Assembly: GCF_001650495.1 (NCBI RefSeq)
Contig: NZ_LWCS01000021.1
Span: 294,427 to 358,426, forward strand
Source: Mycolicibacterium iranicum
GTDB taxonomy: Bacteria > Actinomycetota > Actinomycetes > Mycobacteriales > Mycobacteriaceae
DNA: 64,000 nucleotides
Direction: 5' to 3'
The position numbers and the translations under genes are program-made. This document shows, one piece after another, positions 27,212-35,472 of the stretch (its first letter is position 1; every line of letters begins with the position of its first letter). Below the pieces are notes generated by a model. The model was not told the origin of the DNA. It searched no databases and saw only the letters and a list, made by a program, of their open reading frames with translations.

Positions 27212-27685
27212 ATGACTATCTCGACCCTCAAGACAGAAGACGCGGGACCGAAGGCTGTCAGCCGCAGCGTGCAGGTTTCTGCGCCGGTTTCCACGCTGTT
27301 CGACCTCATCGCCGACCCACATCGTCACCCGGAGATCGACGGATCAGGGACGGTGCGCGACGTCGACGTCAAGGGTCCGCACCGGCTGAGTGTCGGGGAC
27401 AAGTTCACCGTGGGGATGACGCAGTACGGTGTGCCGTACAAGATCACGTCAAAGGCCACCGCAGTCGAGGAGAACCGGGTCGTCGAATGGGAGCACCCGC
27501 TGGGACACCGGTGGCGCTGGGAACTCGCCGAGGTGGGCCCCGGAGCGACGAAGGTGACCGAGACCTTCGACTACTCGACGGCCAAGGTTCCGCTGGTCAT
27601 CGAACTTCTCGGCATGCAGAAGAAGAACGCCGACGGCATCGAGTCAACTTTGCGGGCGCTGGCTGAGAAGTTCGACGTGCACTGA
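27212..27685 (+). CDS. SRPBCC (polyketide cyclase/START-like) family protein
   Basis: A 157-residue small helix-grip protein. SRSVQVSAPVSTLFDLIADPHRHPEIDGSG is the N-terminal strand and helix of the polyketide cyclase/dehydrase group, and VVEWEHPLGHRWRWELAEVGPGATKVTETFDYS forms the later strands. Such proteins bind hydrophobic ligands and have no fixed reaction. The ATG at 27212 is taken as the start; ATG at 27185 is in frame and would add nine residues, and neither has a strong ribosome-binding site. It stands alone behind the terminator of the transporter operon, so it is probably not part of inositol metabolism. Confidence 0.75.
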   Translation: MTISTLKTEDAGPKAVSRSVQVSAPVSTLFDLIADPHRHPEIDGSGTVRDVDVKGPHRLSVGDKFTVGMTQYGVPYKITSKATAVEENRVVEWEHPLGHRWRWELAEVGPGATKVTETFDYSTAKVPLVIELLGMQKKNADGIESTLRALAEKFDVH

Positions 27686-28005
27686 ACCGGATCGACTCGC
27701 CGGCAAGGGGGCCGGCAAAGTGAGCCGTTCCTCGCCGCTCACGAAGCGTTCATGGTCTCGACATGGTGACGGTCGCGCTGTCGGCGGGCTTGTGCTGCCG
27801 GCGACCGGCACAATGAAGACATGGACAGTGATCGCGAATCCCGCGCGCACGCCCGCGTCTGGCGTGACCCGCTGTCGGCGGGATGGCGTGCGCACCGAGG
27901 ACTGCTGCTGCTCCGACTGCGGTGGCACGAGCGGCGCACGGAGACTTCCGTACCGACGAACAAGGCCTAGCTGCTACTTCGGCTGGTCCGGAGTCGTGGA
28001 CTGGA
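27686..28005. other. Intergenic region, 320 bases, with one weak small ORF
   Basis: The region lies between a plus-strand gene and the end of a minus-strand operon. GCCGGC repeated at 27699-27704 and 27711-27716 makes a short hairpin that may end transcription. An ORF of 49 codons (27821-27970, plus, starting MDSDRESRAHARVWRD) has an Arg-rich product and about 77 percent GC at third positions, lower than its neighbours, with no good ribosome-binding site. I do not count it as a gene. Confidence 0.4.
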
Positions 28006-28968
28006 TCAGCGCGGCTGCATGCCCGCGGAACGATAGGCGTCGTCGATCAATGCCATGTTCGCCACCGCGTCCTCGACATCCAGCGGAAGCGCCTTCCCCC
28101 GCTGGACGTGTGCGGCGAAAGCCTCGAGCTGGTAGGTGTACGACGCGCGGGTCCCGTGATGCTCGACGGTCGTGCCGTCCTCGGTGGTCAGGGTCAGCCT
28201 GTCGTCGTCTCGGGGCTTGATGAAGTTGTGCACGAAGACTTCTCCGCGCGTACCGAGCAACCGCAGAGTGAAGGAGTACTCGGCGTCGACCATGGAATTG
28301 GTTGTCGAGCCCGTCACCCCTGACGGAAGTACCAGCTCTGCGTCGAAGCGTTCGTCCACCCCGGCGGAGCGCTCCACGGCCGTTGCTGTCACGACGGCGG
28401 GCTCGCCGAACCTGCGCATCAGATGCAGTGCGTAACAGCCGAGATCCATCAGCGCGCCACCCGCCAGTTCCAGCGACCACCGCGGATCGTCGGGTTGCGG
28501 TGCAGCCATTCCCATCCGGACCTCGATACGGGCCAGGTCACCGATCGTGCCGTCGCGCGCAATGGCCAGAGCCCGCTGATTGACGGGATGGAACAGGTAG
28601 TGAAACCCCTCCATCACCGTGATCCCTTCGGCTACGGCGGTATTCGCGACGCGCGCTGCCTCCTCGCGATTGCGGGCGAACGGCTTTTCGGTCAGAACCG
28701 GCTTGCCTGCCGCCACGGCGGCCAGATTCCACGGCGCGTGCAGAGCGTTGGCCAGAGGGTTGTAGACGACATCTATTTCAGGGTCGGACACCAGATCCTG
28801 ATACGTCGGCACCACTCGTTCCACGCCATACTTGTCGGCGAAGAGCTGGGCACGCAGTGGATCTCGTGCCGCCACCGCGACCAACCGATGCCCCAGCTCC
28901 CGGGCGGGTTCGACGATCGCCGATTCGGCGATGCGTGACGCGCCCAGGATTCCGATACGCAGGCTCAT
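28006..28968 (-). CDS. Gfo/Idh/MocA-family oxidoreductase
   Basis: A 320-residue NAD(P)-dependent sugar or polyol dehydrogenase. The Rossmann strand is RIGILGASRIAESAIVEPAR. TEKPFARN is the EKP motif with the catalytic-region lysine. MEGFHYLFHPVNQRAL and GGALMDLGCYALHLMRRFG are the conserved C-terminal-domain blocks of the glucose-fructose oxidoreductase/dihydrodiol dehydrogenase branch. The ATG at 28968 overlaps the TGA of the isomerase gene upstream by four bases. It is the last gene of the minus-strand operon 28006-32043. The substrate is unknown; the context suggests a keto- or deoxy-polyol. Confidence 0.85.
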   Translation of the reverse strand: MSLRIGILGASRIAESAIVEPARELGHRLVAVAARDPLRAQLFADKYGVERVVPTYQDLVSDPEIDVVYNPLANALHAPWNLAAVAAGKPVLTEKPFARNREEAARVANTAVAEGITVMEGFHYLFHPVNQRALAIARDGTIGDLARIEVRMGMAAPQPDDPRWSLELAGGALMDLGCYALHLMRRFGEPAVVTATAVERSAGVDERFDAELVLPSGVTGSTTNSMVDAEYSFTLRLLGTRGEVFVHNFIKPRDDDRLTLTTEDGTTVEHHGTRASYTYQLEAFAAHVQRGKALPLDVEDAVANMALIDDAYRSAGMQPR

Positions 28969-29849
28969 GACGAGACAGTGGCTGCGGCGCCCTGCAGGAA
29001 CGCGACGCTGGCCAGCACATCGCCCAACGGGCCTTCACCGGTCGGCATCGCCTGAGGATCCGAATCGAGAATCTTGTCCTGCTCCATCACATACCAACCG
29101 TCGAATCCGTGGTCCTCCAGCGTCTTCACGATTCCGGCGATGTCGACGTCCCCCGCACCCAGCGGCACGTACATCCCCGCCGCCACAGCCTGCGTGTAGG
29201 TCAGCTCCCCGGACTGAACTTTGACGGCCAGCGCGGCGTTCACGTCCTTGAGGTGGGCGTGCTTGATCCGCTCAGGCACCTCCTTCGTCAGCGCCAGCGG
29301 GTCGGTGCCGCCGATCAGCAGGTGTCCGGTGTCGAGGCACAACGGGATTCTCGAGCCGGTGAGTACGCGGTCGACCTCCGCGCGGGACTCGACCATGGTC
29401 CCGACATGCGGGTGCAGCACCGCGGTCAAGCCTCGCGAAGCGACGATATCGGCGAGCCGATCGAGATTGGAAAGCAATGTGGCCCATTGCCGTTCGTCGA
29501 GGATCGGTCGCGCGTCGTAGCCGTCCAAGCCGGTCGCAGCTGCCAGAACCACGACTCCTGCGCCGGCGGCGACCAGCGACTCCAATGGGCCGGCGAGGTC
29601 ATCGGCGGGATCATGGTCGTCTTCGAAGAGGACTACCGGCACGAATCCGCCGACACAGGAGAGGCCGTAGCCGTCGAGCAGTTGCACCAGCTCAACGGTG
29701 TCGGTGGGCAGGAATCCCTCCAGGCCCAGCTCTGTTGCGGTCAGTCCGGCCTGACGCATCTCGGTCAGCACGCGATCCGCGCTGAGCTGGTAGCCCCAGC
29801 CCGGAACCTCACACACGCCCCACGAAATCGGGGCTCCCGCGATCTTCAC
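28965..29849 (-). CDS. TIM-barrel isomerase/dehydratase (IolE/IolH-like)
   Basis: A 294-residue xylose-isomerase-like barrel. VKIAGAPISWGVCEVPGWG is a beginning shared with IolE-type inosose dehydratases. TATELGLEGFLP, TAVLHPHVGTMVESRAEVDRV, LCLDTGHLLIGGTDP, IKHAHLKDVN and GWYVMEQDK give the Glu/His/Asp metal ligands. GTG at 29849 overlaps the TGA of the dehydrogenase gene upstream (GTGA). It resembles the IolE of the first cluster but is clearly a paralogue, sitting between two Gfo/Idh/MocA enzymes. It may dehydrate or isomerise their keto product. Confidence 0.82.
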   Translation of the reverse strand: MKIAGAPISWGVCEVPGWGYQLSADRVLTEMRQAGLTATELGLEGFLPTDTVELVQLLDGYGLSCVGGFVPVVLFEDDHDPADDLAGPLESLVAAGAGVVVLAAATGLDGYDARPILDERQWATLLSNLDRLADIVASRGLTAVLHPHVGTMVESRAEVDRVLTGSRIPLCLDTGHLLIGGTDPLALTKEVPERIKHAHLKDVNAALAVKVQSGELTYTQAVAAGMYVPLGAGDVDIAGIVKTLEDHGFDGWYVMEQDKILDSDPQAMPTGEGPLGDVLASVAFLQGAAATVSS

Positions 29850-30862
29850 TGCTGTGTCTCCTTCCGAACCGACTCGATCGCTACCGGGGCGCCCCGGCGC
29901 AGGGATTCCGTCGCGGCCTCGGCGATCCATGCCACCTCGACCGCGTCGGCCACGGTGGCGCCTTGGATCGGCCCGCCCTCAACAACTTTCACGAACGCAC
30001 TCAGTTCGGTGCGGAACGCCTCGGTGAAGCGGTCCATGAAGAAGTGGTGCGGCTGACCGGTCGGGAAATCATTGGCCGGGTCGGCATTGAGCACCGGCGC
30101 GCCCTGGTCCCAGCCGGCGACGACGGAGTCGTCGAAGCCGTGTACCTCGAGCCGGCAGTCATATCCGCGGCCGTTGTAGCGGGCAGCGGAGACGAGACCG
30201 AGTGCGCCACCGTCGAAGCGGACCACGATGGCCGCGGTGTCGACATCGCCGTACTCGGCGAACAGCGGATCGCCCTGCACGCTGCCGGTCGCGTACACCT
30301 CGACCACCTCCTGTCCGGTGACCCAGCGGATGACGTCGAAATCGTGCACGGCGCAGTCACGGAAGATGCCACCGGACCCCTTGATGTAATCCATCGGCGG
30401 GGGAGCAGGGTCCATCGTGGTGCTGCGCACCGTCGTCAGCGCGCCGAGTGAACCGCTGTCCACGGCCTGCTTGACCGCGGCGAACGCCGCATCGAAGCGA
30501 CGCTGATAGCCCACCTGCACCGGGACCCCAGAACCGGCGATGATGCCTGCGATCCGGGCACTTTCGGACGCCGTGGATGCGATCGGCTTCTCGCAGAAGG
30601 TCGGCAGACCGCGTTCCACGGCCGCCAGCGTCAGCTCGGCGTGCGCCGGGGTGGCCGCCGCGACGATCACACCGTCGATGCCCGAGGACAACAGTTTGTC
30701 GACCGACTCAACTGGGGTGGCACCGTATTTCGCCGCGACCTCGCTGACGACCTGCGGTCGCTCATCGGTGATCACAAGCCCGGAGACCTCGGGAAGATTA
30801 CTCAAGGTGTCGGCATGGAAGGCGCCGATTCGGCCGAGCCCGATGAGGCCGAGGGTGGTCAT
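29846..30862 (-). CDS. Inositol 2-dehydrogenase-like oxidoreductase (Gfo/Idh/MocA)
   Basis: A 338-residue enzyme closer to IolG than the other dehydrogenase of this operon. The Rossmann motif is LGLIGLGRIGAFHADTL, then CEKPIAST with the conserved lysine, VGYQRRFDAAFAAVK, and GGIFRDCAVHDFDVIRW with the Asp/His catalytic pair. The ATG at 30862 overlaps the stop of the oxygenase gene by four bases (ATGA). It is the second gene of the operon. It may oxidise an inositol isomer or the polyol released by the oxygenase. Identity as iolG is not claimed because a better placed iolG exists at 12146-13150. Confidence 0.85.
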   Translation of the reverse strand: MTTLGLIGLGRIGAFHADTLSNLPEVSGLVITDERPQVVSEVAAKYGATPVESVDKLLSSGIDGVIVAAATPAHAELTLAAVERGLPTFCEKPIASTASESARIAGIIAGSGVPVQVGYQRRFDAAFAAVKQAVDSGSLGALTTVRSTTMDPAPPPMDYIKGSGGIFRDCAVHDFDVIRWVTGQEVVEVYATGSVQGDPLFAEYGDVDTAAIVVRFDGGALGLVSAARYNGRGYDCRLEVHGFDDSVVAGWDQGAPVLNADPANDFPTGQPHHFFMDRFTEAFRTELSAFVKVVEGGPIQGATVADAVEVAWIAEAATESLRRGAPVAIESVRKETQQ

Positions 30863-32043
30863 GGCATTCTCCGTTCGTTCTGATCGCGAAGCGCGATGTC
30901 GAGGTCTTCTTCTGTGAAGTTCTTGGCCAGCGCGTCGAGCACGGTGTCGACCTGACTGGGCGGCACCAGGCTGCCGAGCGGTTGATCGCTGTCCAGATTG
31001 GTGGGGAACGGGTAGCCCTCTGCCGTCGCGACCACGACGTTCTCCACCTCGCGGTGCGGCCGCCCTGCTGTCTGCATGGCCAACAGCGAGGGATAGACAG
31101 CGCGCACCATCGCGGTGCGATCCATCGCCTCCATGGCCCGCCCGAACGGTGAGCTGATCTGCAGGAGGTTCGCGATGCGTCTGATCGCAGAGGATCCCGT
31201 CGAGAAGTTGCTTCCCGCAGCGTGATAGAGCGCCGGGTTGAAGAAGACCGCGTCGCCCTTGGTGAGCGGTAGTTGGACGTGATGTTCGGCGAAGTAGTCG
31301 ATGAACTCCGGCCTGTTGAACGCGATGTAGCCGCCGGTGAACTGCTGTGAGTGGGGCAGCAGCATCGTCGGTCCACTTTCGACCGGCATGTCGCAATGTG
31401 CGACGGCGCCCTGCAGCGTCAGCGTCGGAGAGGTGCGATGAATGTGGGCCGGATAGCGCGCAAGATGCTCCTGGGGGACGAAGCCGAGGTGGTAGTCCCG
31501 GTGTGGGACCTGAGCCTTCCCTCCGGGGTTGACGACGTTGACCTGTGAGGTGACCTGGTAGCGCGGCCCCAGCCACGCTTGGCACACCACGGCCAGCGCG
31601 TCGTTGGCGTAGTAGTCGGCGAAAACCGCGGGGTCGTGTAGCGCGAGCTTCTGGGCTGCATTCCAGATGCGATCGTTGGCTCCGGGCTTGCCGAAGTGAT
31701 CGCCCACGGCGAGGCCGCCGGCGCGCTGCGCCTCGATGATCGCGAAGAACGCCTCGCTGGCGCGATCCACCACGTCGGCGCCGAACGCACCGGCCAAAAC
31801 GAGGACACCGGGACCGTCGGCCAGGGCGTGAATGAGTTCTGCCTGCAGCACGCGACGGTCGCTCGCCTTGGTCATTGCGACGGCGTCGTAGACGAGGACG
31901 TTGCTGCGGACATCGTCGGCGTGCGGGTAATCGGCGAGGTCGGTGTCGCGCTCGACCTGGGCGCGGAAGTCGTCCAGGTCGAAGTCCGACTCGCCGAGCC
32001 AGGGCGACTGTGCGCGAACGGGCTGCTGGATCGACATTGCCAT
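30859..32043 (-). CDS. PhyH-family Fe(II)/2-oxoglutarate oxygenase
   Basis: A 394-residue protein of the phytanoyl-CoA dioxygenase superfamily. These non-heme iron enzymes hydroxylate a substrate with O2 and 2-oxoglutarate, and can thereby remove methyl or other groups. The iron triad is visible as HRDYH (His181, Asp183) and the distal His274 in NPALYHAAGSN, with arginines 288/289 for 2-oxoglutarate. ATG at 32043 is taken as the start; ATG two codons later is equally possible and neither has a clear ribosome-binding site. It is the first gene of a polyol-type operon and divergent from a LacI regulator. The substrate is unknown; an O-substituted inositol or sugar is inferred from context. Confidence 0.82.
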   Translation of the reverse strand: MAMSIQQPVRAQSPWLGESDFDLDDFRAQVERDTDLADYPHADDVRSNVLVYDAVAMTKASDRRVLQAELIHALADGPGVLVLAGAFGADVVDRASEAFFAIIEAQRAGGLAVGDHFGKPGANDRIWNAAQKLALHDPAVFADYYANDALAVVCQAWLGPRYQVTSQVNVVNPGGKAQVPHRDYHLGFVPQEHLARYPAHIHRTSPTLTLQGAVAHCDMPVESGPTMLLPHSQQFTGGYIAFNRPEFIDYFAEHHVQLPLTKGDAVFFNPALYHAAGSNFSTGSSAIRRIANLLQISSPFGRAMEAMDRTAMVRAVYPSLLAMQTAGRPHREVENVVVATAEGYPFPTNLDSDQPLGSLVPPSQVDTVLDALAKNFTEEDLDIALRDQNERRMP

Positions 32044-32119
32044 GGCAGCTAGTCTTGCTGTGATCAGGACCGCAATCAACGGCAAAAAACCATCAAAAAA
32101 ACCTCAGAAATAGTGGCGT

Positions 32120-32171
32120 GCAGACGCGAACTCGCATTCTCTGGGATGGATGTATGCGAGTTTGTGTCTGC
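32120..32171. promoter_or_regulatory. 18-base inverted repeat before the LacI gene
   Basis: Arms 32120-32137 and 32154-32171 are reverse complements at 16 of 18 positions, separated by 16 bases. Both mismatches become G-U pairs in RNA. It lies between the divergent oxygenase and regulator genes, just before the regulator start. It may be a double operator or a leader hairpin. Confidence 0.45.
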
Positions 32172-32195
32172 TCGCCGCGAAGGGGAGGGGTCGGG

Positions 32196-33206
32196 GTGCC
32201 ACACCGGTACAAGGTCCGCGAGATCGCCCAACAGTCCGGGCTGAGTGAGGCGACAGTCGACCGCGTTCTCAACAACAGGCCGGGGGTTCGGGAGAACACC
32301 ATCGCCGAGGTGAACCAGGCGATCGCCGACCTGGACAAGCAGCGCGCGCAGTTGCGTCTGAACGGGCGTCGCTACCTGATCGACGTCGTCATGCAGACGC
32401 CTCGGCGCTTCTCCGACGCCTTCCGTGCCGCCGTCGAGGCCGAATTGCCCGCCTTCGCGCCCGCGATGGTGCGAGCCCGCTTCCACCTGTGGGAGTCGGG
32501 ATCCGCGGCGCAGATGGCCGAGGCGCTCGATGACATCCGCGGAAGCCACGGCGTTGTGCTGAAGGCGCAGGACGACCCTGATGTCGCGGAGGCGATCGAC
32601 CGCCTGGTGGACTCGGGCGTACCTGTGGTGACCTATACCACCGACGTACCCGCCAGCTCCCGGTGCGGATACGTGGGCATCGATAATCACGGCGCCGGCG
32701 TCACCGCCGCGTACCTGGTCGAGCAGTGGCTGGCGGGCTCACCCTCGGGTGTGCTCATCACGCTCAGTCGCACCGTCTTTCGTGGCGAAGGCGAACGTGA
32801 GGTCGGATTCCGTTCTGCGCTGCGCAGTTCGGGGCGGGCCGTCGTCGAGGTCAGCGACAGCGACGGCATCGACGCCACCAACGAGCGGCTCGTCCTGGAG
32901 GCCCTCGAAGCCAATCCAGGCGTGGAGGCCGTCTACTCCGTGGGCGGCGGCAATCTGGCCACCGTCGCGGCCTTCGAGAGGATCGGCCGCGACTGCAGAG
33001 TCTTCATCGCCCACGACCTCGATGCCGACAACCGGCGGCTCCTGCGGGAAGGTCGGATCTCGGCGGTACTACACAACGACTTGCGCGCCGATGCGCGCCT
33101 GGCGCTGCGCCTGATCCTGCAGGAGCGAGGCGCTTTGCCCGTGGAACCCGCGCGGCCGGTGCCCATTCAGATCATCACGCCCTACAACGTGCCGGTGCAT
33201 TACTAG
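32196..33206 (+). CDS. LacI-family transcriptional regulator of the oxygenase operon
   Basis: A 336-residue regulator. The HTH reads YKVREIAQQSGLSEATVDRVLNN, and the effector domain is the PBP1-like type with GSHGVVLKAQDDPDVAEAIDRL, GVPVVTYTTDVPAS, GYVGIDNHGAGVTAAYLV and VYSVGGGNLATVAAFERIG. GTG at 32196 has a strong AGGGGAGGGG just upstream, which decides the start over upstream in-frame codons. It is divergent from the oxygenase operon and should control it and perhaps itself. The effector domain resembles those binding inositols or ribose, but the ligand is not known. Confidence 0.88.
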   Translation: MPHRYKVREIAQQSGLSEATVDRVLNNRPGVRENTIAEVNQAIADLDKQRAQLRLNGRRYLIDVVMQTPRRFSDAFRAAVEAELPAFAPAMVRARFHLWESGSAAQMAEALDDIRGSHGVVLKAQDDPDVAEAIDRLVDSGVPVVTYTTDVPASSRCGYVGIDNHGAGVTAAYLVEQWLAGSPSGVLITLSRTVFRGEGEREVGFRSALRSSGRAVVEVSDSDGIDATNERLVLEALEANPGVEAVYSVGGGNLATVAAFERIGRDCRVFIAHDLDADNRRLLREGRISAVLHNDLRADARLALRLILQERGALPVEPARPVPIQIITPYNVPVHY

Positions 33207-33534
33207 AACGGCATCGCCGGTGCTAGCAGACTGCTACTGATTGGTAACTCTTTCTAAGAGCGCAACATGTCTCGCCAGCGTGACGAACGCCACAGTTCTG
33301 TCTCATGTGTGTCAAGGGCGCGGCGCTGAGCAGTGCGTTTTGCCCCCGTCCACTTGTGCGAAACCTGGACGCGCCGTATAGGGCTACCTAAGAGAAGTGC
33401 AATAATCGGTACTCGCAGTGACACCAAACTTCGGTGAGCTTCCGCTGACGGCGCATCACGTCGAGTGCGACACGGTGGAGATTCGCCAGACGTAGACCTC
33501 GACAGCACCCGGGGAAGACACGAAAGGCAGGCGA
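33207..33534 (+). promoter_or_regulatory. Gene-free region upstream of korA
   Basis: These 328 bases hold no convincing ORF on either strand. AT-rich patches such as TATAGGG near 33376 and CAATAAT near 33402 are the only candidate promoter elements, and neither has a good -35. The korA leader would then be about 130 bases. A GAAAGG before the GTG at 33535 serves as ribosome-binding site. Confidence 0.4.
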
Positions 33535-35472
33535 GTGGGAGAGAACGGCAACGTGGCCAGCCCAGTCTCAGGAGCGCCTCGGCAGAAACTCGAGAAGGTC
33601 GTCATCAGGTTCGCCGGTGACTCCGGCGACGGCATGCAGCTCACCGGCGACCGCTTCACCTCCGAGGCCGCCTTGTTCGGCAATGACCTTGCTACGCAGC
33701 CGAACTACCCCGCCGAAATCCGGGCCCCCCAGGGCACGCTGCCCGGTGTGTCGTCGTTCCAGATCCAGATCGCCGACTACGACATCCTCACCGCGGGCGA
33801 CCGTCCCGACGTGCTCGTCGCGATGAACCCGGCCGCACTCAAGGCCAACGTCTCCGACCTCCCGCGCGGCGGCCTGATCATCGCCAACTCGGACGAGTTC
33901 ACGAAGCGCAACCTGGCCAAGGTGGGTTACGACGCCAACCCGCTGGAGAACGAGGAACTCTCCGACTACGTCGTGCAGGCCGTTCCCATGACCACACTGA
34001 CACTGGGTGCCGTCGAGTCCATCGGTGCGACGAAGAAGGACGGCCAGCGGGCCAAGAACATGTTCGCCCTGGGACTGCTGTCCTGGATGTACGGCCGCGA
34101 ACTCGAGCACAGCGAGTCCTTCATCCGCGAGAAGTTCGCACGCAAGCCCGACGTCGCCGAAGCCAACGTTCTCGCTCTGAAGGCCGGGTGGAACTTCGGC
34201 GAGACCACCGAGGCGTTCGCAACCACCTACGAGGTGTCTCCCGCCAAGCTCAAGACCGGTGAGTACCGGCAGATCTCGGGCAACACCGCGCTCGCCTACG
34301 GGCTGATCGCCGCCGGTCACCTCTCGAATCTGCAGATCGTGCTCGGCACCTATCCGATCACCCCGGCTTCGGACATCCTGCACGAGCTGTCCAAGCACAA
34401 GAACTTCAACGTGATGACCTTCCAGGCCGAGGACGAGATCGCGGGTATCGGCGCCGCCATCGGCGCCTCCTACGGCGGCGCGCTGGGCATCACCAGCACC
34501 TCCGGCCCCGGCATCTCACTGAAGTCGGAAGCAATCGGCCTCGCGGTCATGACCGAACTGCCGTTGATCGTCATCGACGTCCAGCGCGGCGGCCCGTCCA
34601 CGGGTCTGCCCACCAAGACCGAGCAGGCCGACCTGTTGCAGGCCATGTTCGGCCGCAACGGCGAGTCGCCGGTGGCGCTGCTCGCCCCGCGGTCGCCGTC
34701 GGATTGCTTCGACATCGCCGTCGAGGCGGCGCGCATCGCGATCAACTACCACACCCCGGTGATGATCTTGTCCGACGGCGCGATCGCGAATGGTTCGGAG
34801 CCCTGGGCCATTCCCGACATCTCGTCCTACGAGGCCATCGAGCACACCTTCGCCAAGGAGGGTGAGCCGTTCCAGCCGTACGCCCGCGACCCCGAGACGC
34901 TGGCTCGTCAGTTCGCCGTGCCCGGCACGCCGGGGCTGGCGCATCGCATCGGCGGTCTCGAATCGGCGAACGGTTCGGGCAACATCAGCTACGAGCCCAA
35001 GAACCACGATCTGATGGTGCGGCTGCGTCAGGAGAAGGTCGCCGGCATCGCTGTGCCTGACCTGGAGGTCGACAACCCCACCGGTGACGCCGAATTGCTG
35101 ATGCTCGGCTGGGGCAGCAGCTACGGCCCGATCGGCGAGGCGTGCCGTCGTGCGCGCCGCAACGGGATCAAGGTCGCGCACGCGCAGCTGCGGCACCTCA
35201 ACCCGTTCCCGGCCAACCTCGGCGACGTGCTCAGCAAGTACGCCAAAGTCGTCGTGCCCGAAATGAACCTCGGCCAGCTGGCGCTGCTGTTGCGCGGAAA
35301 GTTCCTCGTCGATGTGCAGTCGGTGACCAAGGTCGAGGGAATGGCGTTTCTCGCCGACGAGGTGGAAGGCATCATCAACTCGGCACTGGATGGCACCCTG
35401 GCCGAGAAGGAAACCGAGAAGGCGAAGTTCGCGCGGCTGGCGGCGGCCACCGTTGAGGGAGTGAGCGCATGA
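33535..35472 (+). CDS. korA: 2-oxoglutarate:ferredoxin oxidoreductase, alpha (gamma-alpha fusion) subunit
   Basis: The large subunit of the KorAB complex, which oxidises 2-oxoglutarate to succinyl-CoA with ferredoxin, a CoA-dependent TCA route in mycobacteria (Rv2455c in M. tuberculosis). The 645 residues begin with the gamma-type domain (FAGDSGDGMQLTGDRFTSEA, PNYPAEIRAPQGTLPGVSSFQI). The alpha domain follows with NTALAYGLIAAG, TYPITPASDILHELS, QAEDEIAGIGAAIGASYGGA and TSTSGPGISLKSEA, the substrate and CoA region. The C-terminal part carries WGSSYGPIGEACRRARR. The GTG start at 33535 is used. The 3' end overlaps korB by four bases (ATGA). Confidence 0.95.
   Translation: MGENGNVASPVSGAPRQKLEKVVIRFAGDSGDGMQLTGDRFTSEAALFGNDLATQPNYPAEIRAPQGTLPGVSSFQIQIADYDILTAGDRPDVLVAMNPAALKANVSDLPRGGLIIANSDEFTKRNLAKVGYDANPLENEELSDYVVQAVPMTTLTLGAVESIGATKKDGQRAKNMFALGLLSWMYGRELEHSESFIREKFARKPDVAEANVLALKAGWNFGETTEAFATTYEVSPAKLKTGEYRQISGNTALAYGLIAAGHLSNLQIVLGTYPITPASDILHELSKHKNFNVMTFQAEDEIAGIGAAIGASYGGALGITSTSGPGISLKSEAIGLAVMTELPLIVIDVQRGGPSTGLPTKTEQADLLQAMFGRNGESPVALLAPRSPSDCFDIAVEAARIAINYHTPVMILSDGAIANGSEPWAIPDISSYEAIEHTFAKEGEPFQPYARDPETLARQFAVPGTPGLAHRIGGLESANGSGNISYEPKNHDLMVRLRQEKVAGIAVPDLEVDNPTGDAELLMLGWGSSYGPIGEACRRARRNGIKVAHAQLRHLNPFPANLGDVLSKYAKVVVPEMNLGQLALLLRGKFLVDVQSVTKVEGMAFLADEVEGIINSALDGTLAEKETEKAKFARLAAATVEGVSA

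Noticed and set aside
27821..27970. Plus-strand ORF of 49 codons
   Set aside because: Third-position GC is lower than in real genes here and there is no good ribosome-binding site; kept only as a note in the intergenic entry.
33254..33508. Minus-strand ORF of 84 codons upstream of korA
   Set aside because: Composition is poor, no ribosome-binding site is visible, and it lies in the likely korA promoter region.
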